Source: Undaria pinnatifida
Lineage: Eukaryota; Sar; Phaeophyceae; Laminariales; Alariaceae
Direction: 5' to 3'
Assembly: GCA_012845835.1 (NCBI GenBank)
Contig: JABAKD010000016.1
Coordinates: forward strand, 8,453,919-8,517,918
DNA length: 64,000 nt
The translations under genes and the position numbers were made by a program. The notes under the pieces are model-generated. The model was not told the DNA's origin. It saw only the letters and a list, made by a program, of their open reading frames with translations, and made no database searches. Position 1 is the first letter of the stretch. Each line of letters starts with the position of its first letter. Positions 50,638 to 61,800 of this stretch are shown one piece after another.

Positions 50638-51929
50638 ATGCATCATGCCGTATTAAGTACAATACCGTTTTCGTGTTTTTTAAATATTTAGTTTTCTTTT
50701 GTAGGGACCCACCGGATGTGATCTACCTTTTTGGTATTTTTCGCTTTTTTTTTTTGGTTCAGAGATCCAATAGGTGAAATCTGTCAGACAGGCGGACATG
50801 CATGGCTTGTAGTTTGGGCTCGAGGTTCCTTTGGTGGCTAACGTATAATATGCAAGATGACACATACATCGGGGGGAATTTTCGAGTCGATTTTTTACTG
50901 AACAGGGGGTGGGGCACACAGCGAAAACCGTGGCTTTGGAAAGATGTCGACGACTTCCTGAGGAGACGCACTGCTCAACCGTTTTAGAAGAAATCATCTT
51001 GCATTGTAGTTCAGGAGCGGTGTTTTCCATTTTATGCGGAAATACCCCGGAATTTGTATTATTATTTTTTGATGACTTTCTGCCGTATTTTCGTTCTTAA
51101 GAGCACGTGGACGATAGCTGTGTGGGGTTTTCATACGGTGCGTTTTACACCACAGTAGTACCACCTCTCCCCGCCAAGCTGCGCGTCCAGGACATGTTTT
51201 CATGTGTGTATGTGTATGTATATGTGTTTCGGGAGGCTTTTATGCTCATGGAAGGGGTTTTCAAATTTCTTCGGTTGCCGAAAAGCGGAAACTTGCCGTA
51301 TTCGGCTTGGTAGCACCTGCATTGATGGTTTAGAGGTTACCGTAGCTCCAGGTAGAAATCGTTCTTGCTCCCACGTAACGATGGCGTCGTGTGGAGCGGG
51401 ATCAATACGCCATCTTAATATTTTTGAGCTCGGCGCGCGTGGCGCAAGCGTTGCGCATCGCCCGTTTGATACGGGTACTGTGCGGTCACACGCTCAAGGG
51501 GTAAGTATGTAGCTCGGAAATATATGACGCTATGGTAAAATATATGATGCGGTGGGTAGCGCGTGCAAGAGGTCATCGAAGCGAAGCTTGAGAATACGCA
51601 CTTGAGAGTAGGAGCGGCATTCCTCCGTAAGAAAACAATTCGCAAGCAAGCGCTAAAGACAACGCTGGCGATAACAGAGCAAACAAAGTTGTTGTTACCT
51701 CTCGTCTTCGCGCTCTTAACCCTTTCTCACCCCTTTTAGGACTTGGGGGAGGAAAATTATCGAAATTAAGGGACGGTTACAGGATCGGCCACGCTTACGC
51801 ACCTCACGTCTTGTTTTCTGTTGATTACATTATATTTGTGGTGTTTATTCCGGTAATATGTAGGTCCAAGCGGACAGATGGACGGGCGCATTCGACGTTC
51901 CGCCACAAAAGACACCAGTGAACTGGGAA

Positions 51930-52450
51930 ATTTGGCATCGTCATCATGAATGGTTGTTGGCCAACGGTTTACCGGACCAGACTTCAGGTAGAGAGCTATG
52001 ATCGTCAAGGTGGCGTCCTCGTTATCCGTGGTTCGTTGTTGGGATGGCGTCGTCATAATTCATGGTTTATTACCATGGCATCGTCATATTCATCCATCAT
52101 CATGGTGTATGGTTGTTAACGTGACATCATGATCATACTTGGTTAGCATAGCATCGTCATCTTCTCTCATGTCTGTTAGGATGGCGTCATCATCCATGAC
52201 TGTTGACATGATGGCATGGTCATGATCCATGGTTTTTCTTAGTATGACATCGTCGTCATCCATATAACGGATTGATGTTAGTACGACATACCTGTTATGT
52301 ATCATTGCATGACGTCCGGCTATTATTGTGGTCGAGTCATAAAATAATGGTTGTTGATGTGGCATCATCATCACCCAATGGCGCATATTGCTATCGTGAA
52401 CATCCACGGCTCTGTTTAGATGGCATCGTCATTATTCGTCATTATTCGTC
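51930..52450. repeat. Degenerate minisatellite, TGGCATCGTCAT core
   Basis: Units of roughly 30-35 bases contain GGTTGTTA, then ATGGC(A/G)TCGTCAT, then ATCCATG, with many substitutions and length changes. No coding potential was recognised. Confidence 0.6.
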
Positions 52451-52688
52451 ATTATTTAAGAGCCATCTCACATTTGTTAGGGTTGCAGCCGAAAGTCCCA
52501 TCACTCCTCACATGAGGAACTCAATATCTCACCCGAAAAATGACTTCGAAGGCATTCGTTCGCACAACCCGACCAAGCTTCTGTGCCTTAGTTCTAAAAA
52601 AAAATGTGCTCGCGTGAAATTACTTCATTGACCGGCAGTTCAGGACTCACATGAGGAACTCAATCGACCAGGGACTTTTTGGAGCAAA

Positions 52689-52743
52689 AACTGCAACCCC
52701 TACCATGGGATGACTCCAAAATCCCACAGTAGGGGTTGCAGTT
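52689..52743. repeat. Perfect 15-bp inverted repeat with 25-base loop
   Basis: AACTGCAACCCCTAC at 52689-52703 is the reverse complement of 52729-52743. A 19-base direct repeat, CTCACATGAGGAACTCAAT, lies upstream at 52507-52525 and 52646-52664. Confidence 0.85.
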
Positions 52744-53000
52744 GTTAAAATAAGAGTTTGTGAGCGGTTAAGCTCAACCTCAAGGGTGGAACTATCGGAT
52801 ATAGTAGGGTAACTTGGCAAGTACTTTATTTCAGGACCAGCGCACGGAAACATTTGGCCGAGTTGCGCGCACGAACATCTACGACAGTTATGTTTCGGGT
52901 GGGATATTGAGCTCCTCTCATGTTAGGAGCTCAGAGACTTCCCCCGCAACACCCTGCCGTGGAACGTCTCATAACCCCTTTATAACTCCCACCACACCCG

Positions 53001-54400
53001 TGACGCGTGTTACGATAGAGGCGCACTAGTTTGTTCCCCGTAAAAGTTCATCAATATATAGTGCTTTAAAGACGTCTCCCAAAAAACGATTTGGAGCAAA
53101 GTATAACTGCCACACCGGATGGAAAATCCCGTGGCGAAGTAGGTACACGACGAAAATCGTGCAAAAATAATACTCCGTATTATCTATTTTCCGACGAATA
53201 TTGTGAGTCATTCTACATGGTAGCCCCCCCAACTTTTCTTCATTCAGCGAAATAGCCGGTTTTGAAACCAGACCATGGCCGTATCTCCTGAAATACGGTG
53301 CCCTTTGCCACCCCGACGTCATCGTCCATTGGTATTTCGCGAACAAGGACACATGTGAAGATACTTTTTTCGTAGCATCCTTCTTCGTATCGAGCAGCCA
53401 CGAAACGTTCGTTAAACGCTGGTTTTTTGGGGGGGCTATCGTAAAATCAGTCGATTTTGGTTTAAGGAACCCCGTCGTTCATAAAACGAAGTAGCCAACA
53501 AATGCTACCTCGTTCACAGCATGCATCCCGTCTTGGAGACAAACTACTCTGAATTACACGTCGAAGTATGACGTCGTGACGAATATAGAGGTACGCTAAT
53601 TTTCTGTTTCAAGTTGCTTCATTATTTTTTTCGCATGTTTACGGATGGTAGCAGGGGTGCACCCATTCATTTCTGCGATTCCTCGCTTGGAGTGCTATAC
53701 ATATCCCACCTAAAAGCTAATTTTTGGAAAACATAAAAAAACGCCACCCCGATAAAAATTCCCAAAGGCCTAGATATACAACGAAACATGAACATATTGC
53801 GAATCACGAACGAAATTCCGACGACTTCGGGGTCAAGGAACTCCGTCGTTCAGAAATCGAACGCTCTAGTCAAGAAGTGCTTTTTTTTTTCCCTGTCAAT
53901 AGCACGCTTCTTTTGCTGCAGCAAAAAGGTTTTCATCGTCATCACCCATCATGGTTATTGATATGGTCGTTAGACGAGTGCTACGACAGGGGCAGCAGTT
54001 TTGGGCTAAAATATTTTCTGCATGACGGGGCTCCGTAATTTCAAAATCGTCGGAGTACATCGTTCCTGTTTGGCAATGTATGTATTACCTGGTATGTTTT
54101 TTTTTTCACGCGTGCTTTGATAGAGGTGTACCACTTGTTTTGTAAGGTTCCCCCAATTTGAGAGCTTAAGACCTCCCCCGAAAATTGATTTGAAGAAGAA
54201 AATAAAACTGCTGCGTACCTCGGATGAAAAATCCGCATGTATAGGGCCTAAATACACCACGAGAAATCACGCAAAAAAAAGCCTATTTAATTTCCGGCGA
54301 TTTTGGGGGTTAAGGAGCCCCGTCATTCAGAAACCATTTCGCGCGGAAACTGCTACCTCCATCGTAACATACATGCGTCTTTTTTCGTTACAACACCCTA
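53001..54400 (+). repeat. Three diverged direct repeat copies
   Basis: Shared blocks occur in the same order near 53001-53530, 53735-53870 (middle, partial) and 54108-54390: TACGATAGAGG(C/T)G or TTGATAGAGGTG, CCCAAAAAACGATTTGGA or CCCGAAAATTGATTTGAA, ACTGCC.C.CCGGAT, AAGGA(A/G)CCCCGTC(G/A)TTCA and TGCTACCTC. The outer copies might be terminal direct repeats of a small retroelement, or the set may be a tandem array. Confidence 0.5.
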
Positions 54401-54650
54401 TAGGCCATGGGATCTTGTTCATCTGGTTGAGTAGGCTCTCGTTTAAATAGAAAGCAGGTTTTGTGTGGTACAGAGCTCTTCACGTAAGCAAGTCAGGAGG
54501 AGTACATCAAGAAAAAAAAACAAACGAGGCACCTCTGCCGTAGCATGCGTTGGCGTCGTCGTCGTCATCATCATCTCCCTCGAGATCATGCTTGTAAAAA
54601 TGGCGCACATCGTCGTCACCCGTGCGCTTGATGGCCTACGAATCAAAATA

Positions 54651-55022
54651 TCAGACAACAAGTGGCATTAAGATGCGTACAGCAGGTGGATCAGGCCGCG
54701 CCTCAGCCGTCGAGGGGAAATGCTTGGCCGTCCGCCGGCGGATCGGTTTCGAGTCGAGGCTCAGCGCTCGCATCTCCTTCTCGTATTTCTCACTTTCGTG
54801 GATTCGAGTTTGTATTGTTCTTCCATCGCCACATCGCGGGCTTCCCGAGGAATCGCTTTTCACGCGAGACTCTACAGTTAATGATTCGACGGCTGGGCAA
54901 AAATGGGGAGAGGTGACCAAGCCTGCAGAGGTAGTCGGGCCCTTTGCGACATTCAGTATGTGTGCGAACTTATTGACTTCGAAGGCCATTCCATGGTAGC
55001 TGCCAGGTATGGTGCACGTCAT
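54651..55022 (-). CDS. Unassigned 123-codon ORF
   Basis: An ATG-started frame with a charged C-terminal half (IHESEKYEKEMRALSLDSKP...). No family was recognised, no splice sites were needed, and the overlapping + frames are also open. It may be chance; it is listed because the surrounding 6 kb lack another candidate. Confidence 0.15.
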   Translation of the reverse strand: MTCTIPGSYHGMAFEVNKFAHILNVAKGPTTSAGLVTSPHFCPAVESLTVESRVKSDSSGSPRCGDGRTIQTRIHESEKYEKEMRALSLDSKPIRRRTAKHFPSTAEARPDPPAVRILMPLVV

Positions 55023-56538
55023 GTATGTCTACGTACACCACCTGAGTCGAGTGAGAGAACAAACGGCTCTGGTTTCTACCACCTCGTGGAACCATCAAGC
55101 CATGGGGTAAGGACAGTCGCTGGAAGGCCCGCATAAAGTGAGAAAGCGAATCCGGGACTAAACCGGCACAGAGTATCAAGCAGATTATCCTGTCCATTCG
55201 TGTGCGTGTGGGCAGGAGTTACCGCCTGGGTCTCCGGATCCCCGTCCCAAAAAACTGTGGTACCTGGTATATGTGCATAATACCGGTATACTTCAAAGTA
55301 GTGTGTTTAACGATGTATTCGGCGCTCGTTTCTCGTTCGCCGTAAATTGCTGTCGAAAGCGGGGTTTGCGCTCTCTGCTGCGGTTTCTAGCCGCAAAACC
55401 ACACTCAACACCCCGCACAGCAGGGCTAAACGCAAAAAAAAACACAACAAGAAAAAAAAAATTACCCCCGCCTCCCCAATGGAATAGGGAACCAACCGGC
55501 CAAGGGTGGCGCACATACTCATTACCCCCCCCCCCCCCCCCCCCCCCTCCAGTTGTATGGGAAAACAACCGGCCAAGCGTGACGCGTTTCTTCTACTAGG
55601 GCCTTCTCTCTGCTCCCGCTTACAATAATACTACTAGCAGTAGTTGAACGCCAAAAAAGAGAGAAGAGAGAAGCTCGACTCCTTTGTAATCCAGCACACG
55701 CTAACCAGCCATCGCCTCATCGTGCGTGCTGCTGAACTATCGTTAGCATTGGGTCTACGTAGTGTTGTAGATTACTTCTGCTTCCGAAATGAGCGCACGA
55801 AACCTTAAGAACAGTTTATTGCCTGTGTCTGGGGTCGAATCGTGCGCGCGCGCAAAAATATGTCATTTTGCAGTCTGCCGCAATATAACCAAAAGTCGGG
55901 TACGTACGTATTCATATCTTCTCTGGAATACACGCAGCAGCTATATCGCCGGTACGTGCTACGCGTATCTACAATTTCCAAACTCGGGTGGTAGTTCGTT
56001 TCGTTCGAATCTGAACGTCTTTACAACTCCTCGTATGCTAGAAGGCACTGATTGCTTCTGGTTGTGATTGACTCTATCAGTACGTAGTCGTGGAATAGAT
56101 AAACCAAGTCAAGCCAGTCCGATAACTGCTGTATTGTAGTAGGTCTACAGATACTCATTACACTCAGTAGTAGTATCCGTTGTCCCTAAATTCGTTCGTA
56201 CCTATATCATCCCAGGTACATACTAGTATGAACATAGACTACCGCTGTTACACGTAGTACGGCATGCGTGACCCCTTCGTGTTTACGCACACTACGTACG
56301 GTACCATTCGTCGTAGTAAGGTATGCGTAGAACCCCTTTCGAACGGACACCACATGCCAGGAAATTCATACCCTCAACCTTAAGATAAAAAAAAACGCCC
56401 GATATAATCGCCGATCCTCTTATATGTCTTCTACCGGTACGTACCCCCCCCCCCCCTCCCCCCCGACCCTTGCCTGTCGTGAGCACAGACAAACCTTCAC
56501 ACACAGCAACAAGAAATAATAAAGAGACAAAAAAACAG

Positions 56539-56787
56539 TTACCCCCCGCTGATGGGCGGAATGAAAGCGATCTCGTCGCCGTCCTTCAGAGGCGTGTCTT
56601 CCTCGGGGTCAAGGTACTCCTGATTTAATGCGAGGGTCACAGTAGCCGCCACCGGCTTGAGACCGGGCAGTTTTTGCACGATGCACTCCCGGAGCTTGGA
56701 GGTGGTGGAGCTGTCGCCCGGCAGCTGGAGGGACGTTTCTTTGGTCCCCGCCATCTCTCGGCACGATGCGAAGAAGAGGACCTTGAC
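56539..56787 (-). CDS. MOCS2A: Molybdopterin synthase sulfur carrier subunit (MoaD/MOCS2A), 5' incomplete
   Basis: Small ubiquitin-like protein whose C-terminal glycine thiocarboxylate donates sulfur for molybdopterin synthesis. The exon reads VKVLFFASCREMAGTKE... and ends ...DGDEIAFIPPISGG with TAA at 56539-56541. The VKVLFFA start, the E(M/L)AG motif and the terminal Gly-Gly are the family signature, and 82 residues is nearly the full MoaD length. The ATG within CREMAGT lies inside the fold and is not the natural start. The exon probably begins after CAG at 56788-56790, with a short upstream exon not identified. The frame also stays open upstream through an Ala-rich GCC/GCT stretch to about 56945 without an ATG. 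Confidence 0.9.
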   Translation of the reverse strand, partial: VKVLFFASCREMAGTKETSLQLPGDSSTTSKLRECIVQKLPGLKPVAATVTLALNQEYLDPEEDTPLKDGDEIAFIPPISGG

Positions 56788-58866
56788 CTGTGTGTCGCCG
56801 GTTGCAGCAACGGCGGCGACGGCGGCGACGGCGGCAGTAGCAGCAACAGCAGAAGCAGAACCAACAACACCAGCAGCAGCAGCAGCGGCAGCAGAAAAAA
56901 AAGCAGCAGATGTGTAAAAAGCGGTAGCAGTGGCATTAAGTTATTATTCATATTAAATAGTAATATTAACCCGAACAAGTATATGATAGCACCTCACAAT
57001 ACGAGCGGCAGGCTAACTCTACTATACTTTCGGAAACTCATGTACGACGACAACAAAATGGGACCAGTGAAATCGACTTTGTCGAGTTTATAGTAAAAGG
57101 AACAGCTTGCAGCAGCAACAAAACTGTCACCATGCTGATGCGCGAGCTGTGCAGCTTCTTACGCTGCAATTCGTAGGCACCCCCGCCCCGATGGCTGCTT
57201 CGCGAGGACAACGCTGCAATCGTGACAACGCTGAAATCGTTACTTTTTTCGACATTTTCCCCCTCTCTTAAGTCTCAAAGGAACTGCGAGCACTGCGAGG
57301 GGTTATAGATTAATAATCGTGTTGCTTACCCCCAAGCCTAAAACAAAAAACGTTCGTATTATCACGGTGTTACTAGTAACCCTACACACAAGGGACCCAA
57401 AAAGCGAGAGGGGCAGCCTTGTCAACCGTCTGGGAAGACCGTGAAGCAGCAGCAGCAGCACAAGTACCATCATACCATCAGGCTGCGTGCAGATCGAACA
57501 CCCCCCTTTTCGTTGAAGCTCGGATAAATACCCTACCCCAACAGCCCGGGCTGTTTATGTATCGCCGACGCTGCAATCGCCACTTTCTTTCCTGGCAAAT
57601 TCGAAGTCTCAAGCTCACTTTCGCGCAACAATTTTCCCTGGTGAAATTGGGGCCTCAGCGGGGAAAAGCTCGAAAGGGCGGATTGCAGTATCGACGACAG
57701 ATGCAGATCGGGCTGCTAGAGTTGGGGATGTGTCCGAAACCCGACGTAAATATAATACCAGGTATCTACTGTAAGCACGACACAGCATGGTGCCACTTGT
57801 ACTGCCGCCGTACAGGTATAAGACCGCACTTACAGTGTACCGCTTTTCAGGGGTGTCTCGCTGTTTGCAGTCGACATATACTGCAGTAGCTGTGTCTGTA
57901 TCTGGATCCCCACAAGGTTCGCAGCGCTGGAGCACACAGCCAGTATTCTATGCCTAGTAGTCGTCTGCTGTGTACTGCATGCACCAGGTATACTCGCACA
58001 GCAGTAGTGGGGAGTGGAATCTCCTTCGCAAAAAATCGGAAGATCGACCCAAGAAGCTCCAAAAAGTGAACATCGTCGGGTGCTTATGATACTGCTACGG
58101 GTACTCCCTCAAGGAGTCGGTTTGGGGGACGCAGCTTATAAAGGCAGTCCTGGCTGAACAGCCAGCAGCTACGAACTGCAGCACAGCAATGACACTCGAC
58201 GATGTGGTGACTGATGTCATCATATACCTGGTAACTGGTATGCGTTCAATGCCCAAGGACAACAACAACAGGAGACTCGGCCAAACAACAGTCAACCGAC
58301 GCAGAGAGGCAGCACGACACGAAACAGAAATTACAGCAGTACAGGTCGTACACACCAGATATGACCCGAGATGTGAGAAAAGACAACGCAGAAAACACGC
58401 CCAGACTGCGAGACAAGCACATGGCGCATCGATTCGACGTAGTGTGACACGGGCTGCGTACTGAAGGCGTCAAAATACTCTGCTGTGCTAGCTCTCTCGT
58501 GCATCCCAGTGATCACCTGCATACTGTTGTCCATGGGAAGGCAGGGTGGTGTCAGCTTGGCGGGCAGAAACTCGCACTTTGATGAGACCAAGCGAACTCC
58601 GAGCTTCGAACTTCGAGCACCAATCTGAACTTTTTTAGAAACGCCATTAGAACCTTTCGAAACCCCCCAGAGGATTTCGAGTCCCAAACCTATCTACAAG
58701 TACCCAAACCCCAAACACTGATCACAAACCTGCTGTTGCTGTGTGTTGCCCACAAGTACACAAGTAGAAGGCTGCCAGGTGCTGTGCTGTGTTGTGCTGT
58801 GCCGAGCGAGTTGCACGTGTCCGCGTGGGGATCTAGGGACCATTAAGTCGTCACCTTCCCTGTGTC
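56788..58866. other. Divergent intergenic region between MOCS2A and COQ3
   Basis: The two genes are transcribed away from each other, so both promoters, and the missing first exon of MOCS2A, should lie here. A GCC/GCT-rich trinucleotide stretch occupies 56810-56900. No other gene was recognised. Confidence 0.5.
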
Positions 58867-61800
58867 ATGCAGCGGTTGCCTAAGCAAGTCCGGTGGCGTA
58901 GGCTCGTAGGGGCAGCAGATCGCCGATCCCTACCATTAGCAGCATGCTCGCTTGGTTCACCGCGAAGCAGAAGTCAGTCCCACAACAACAGCAGTAGCGG
59001 CAGTAGTGACAGTGGCGGTAGTCGACCACTCTGGACTGGCCGAAAAGTCGGAAGCAGAAGAGCGAATGAACACGGGCCAGGGACGGCGGCAGAAGCATGC
59101 CACGGAAATGTCAGCGAAGCCGAGGTGCAGAAGTTCCGCCACTTGGAAAAGTGAGCTGACCGAAAGCGGCATCGATTTTGACACCGCAACTTGTTTGTTT
59201 CATTTGTACTGCTGCTTGCATGTCTTGGCTTGCTTGCGCTTGCTTTGCCGTGCTCCACTTGGTTGCCGTGCTCTGCTTGCTTGCCGTGCTCTGCTTGCTT
59301 GTCTCGCTCTGTTCGCTTGCCTTGCTCTGCTACGTTGCTTGCACAACGTTGCTTCCACAACCTTTCTTGCACACTGCACACCCTTTGCTTAGGGTCGTTC
59401 TGTTACATGCCACTTTTTTCGGATTTAAGTTTTTATTTCCGAAACTTTCGGTAAACACCGAAATAATGTCTTCGCTAAGACCGGTGACAATGGAAGGCCA
59501 AAAGTTTGAAATTCCCGAAGATACCAGCCAAACTTTGCCTGAACGGTCGCCTATGGACCCAATTTGGTAAAATTATGTTTTGAAACTTTCCAGAAATCCG
59601 GGAGAAAACGATTTCTCGCGGCAATCTTGGCCAACATCGGCCTGAGAAATTCTCAAGCAGATCTTGGATTAGACGCGGCGCAATTCGTGTTCTCCACACA
59701 CTTCGTTCGACGAAATTAACGACAGCGTCGTGAACTCTGAACGCGGCGAGCTCGTTAGGGGCTCCGACCCCCTTTTAGGTGTACAGCGCTCACTCTACGG
59801 CCGGTGATTTGTGGCGGGCGCCGATCAGGCTTCTGTTAAAAACACATTTGGCGGCTGGTGTGTAGAAAACTGAAACAAAACCTCTCCATCGTCTCCCGAC
59901 GGGCGAAAAACAGAATTTCGAGAGAATGTGACGGACGACCACAGGATAACACAAGCAGCCTCTCACGCCCTAGGGCATGGATCGAGATGAACTCTTCGGC
60001 GCTGTCATTCACACTCATGTGGCCTTGTCTGGAACGAAGAGGAGTGACCATGGTTGTCTCTACCTCGAGATCGAAGGTCAATCGTATTTGGTGGGCAGTG
60101 TTGATCAAGGGTTGGTGAAGAATAGACAAATTGACTTGTTGGACCGCATGGCTATAAAAAGAGCCAGAACAAAAACATTTAGTCATTTTTTCCCCATAGC
60201 GACGTTACCCAGAGTATTTCGGCAAATAACCCCCCAAAAAAGCTTGGAAACTTTTTGGTCAAACTATCGGCTTTCCATTGTCATGTTCTTATTGCCGAAA
60301 TATTGCGGGTAATGTCGCTATGGAAAAAAAACATTTTTTTTTTTTTTTCTGGCTCTCTGGTCATGCGGTCCAACAGGTCAATTTGTTTATTTTCCATCAA
60401 GCCTTGATCAACACTGCCCACCAAACACGATTGACCTTAGAACTCGAGATAGAGACAACCCATTGTCACTCCTCTTCGTTCCGGACAAGGCCACATGAGT
60501 GTAGCTGACAGCGCTGAAGAGTCCATCTCGATCCATGCCCGAGGGCGTGAGAGGTTGCTTGTTGTGTTCTGTGGTCTTCCGTCACATCCTCTCAAAATTC
60601 TGTTTTTCGCCCGTTGGGAGACGATAGAGAGGCTTTGTTTCAGTTTTCTACACACCAGCCGCCAAATGTGTTTCTAGCAGAAGCCTGATCGGCGCCCGCC
60701 ACAAATCACCGGCCGCGGAGCGAGCGCTGTACACCAAAAGGGGGGGTCGGAGCCCCTAACGAGCTCGCCGCGTTCAGAGTTCACGACGCTGTCGTTGATT
60801 TCGTCGAACGAAGTGTGTGGAGAACACGAATTGCGCCGCGTCTAATCCAAGATCTTCTTGAGAATTTCTCAGGCCGATGTTGGCCAAGATTGCCGCGAGA
60901 AATCGTTTCTCGGATTTCTGGACAGTTTCAAAAATTAATTTTACCAAATTGGGTCCGTAGGCGACCGTTCAGGCAAAGTTTGGCTGGTATCTTCGGATAT
61001 TTCAAACTTTTGGCCTTCCATTGTCACCGGTCTAACACCCCCCCAAAAGATCGTTTTTTTTTTGCTAAACTATCGGCTTTCCATTGTCATCGGTCTAAGA
61101 CCGGTGACAATGGAAGGCCTAAAGTTTGAAATCCCGAAGATCCCAGCCAAACTCTGCCTGAACGGTCGCCTATGGGCCCAATTTGGTGAACTCATTTTTT
61201 AAAACTTTCCGAAATTCCGGAAGAAATTGATTTCTCGCGGCGATCTTGGCTAACATCTGTTGAGAATTTTGCAAGCAGATCTCGGATTGGACGCGGCGCA
61301 ATGTCGTGAACTCTGAACGTGGCGAGCTCGTTAGGGGCTCCGACCCCCTCTTGGTGTACAGCGCTCACTCTACGGCCGGTGATTTGTGGCGGGCGCCGAT
61401 CAGGCTTCTGTTGAAAACACGTTTGGCGGCTGATGAGTAGCAAACTGAGACAAAACCTCTTTATAGTCTCCCAGCGGGCGTAAAAACAAAATGTTGAGAG
61501 AATGTGACGGAAGACCACAGGACGACACAAGCAACCTCTCACGCCCTAGGGCATGGATCGAGATGAACTCTTCAGCGCTGCCACCTACACTCATGTGACC
61601 TTGTCCAGAGCGAAGATCGGTGATCATGGGTTGCCTCTATCTCGAGATCGAAGGTCAATCGTGGTTGGTGCGCAATATTGATCAAGGCTTGATGGAAAAT
61701 AAACAAATTGACCTGTTGGACCGCATGACCAACGAAAGAGGCAGGAACGAAATATTTAATCGTTTTTTTCCATAGCGACGTTACCCGAAATATTTCGGCA

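Larger units (their letters stand above)
50558..56538. other. Intergenic, dehydrogenase to MOCS2A
   Basis: No gene was recognised with confidence. The region contains a decayed copy of the exon 6 end (50597-50637), a CATCGTCATC-type minisatellite (51930-52450), a 15-bp hairpin (52689-52743), a set of three direct diverged repeats (53001-54400), an unassigned ORF (54651-55022) and poly-C/poly-G runs (55525-55548, 56446-56463). Confidence 0.4.
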
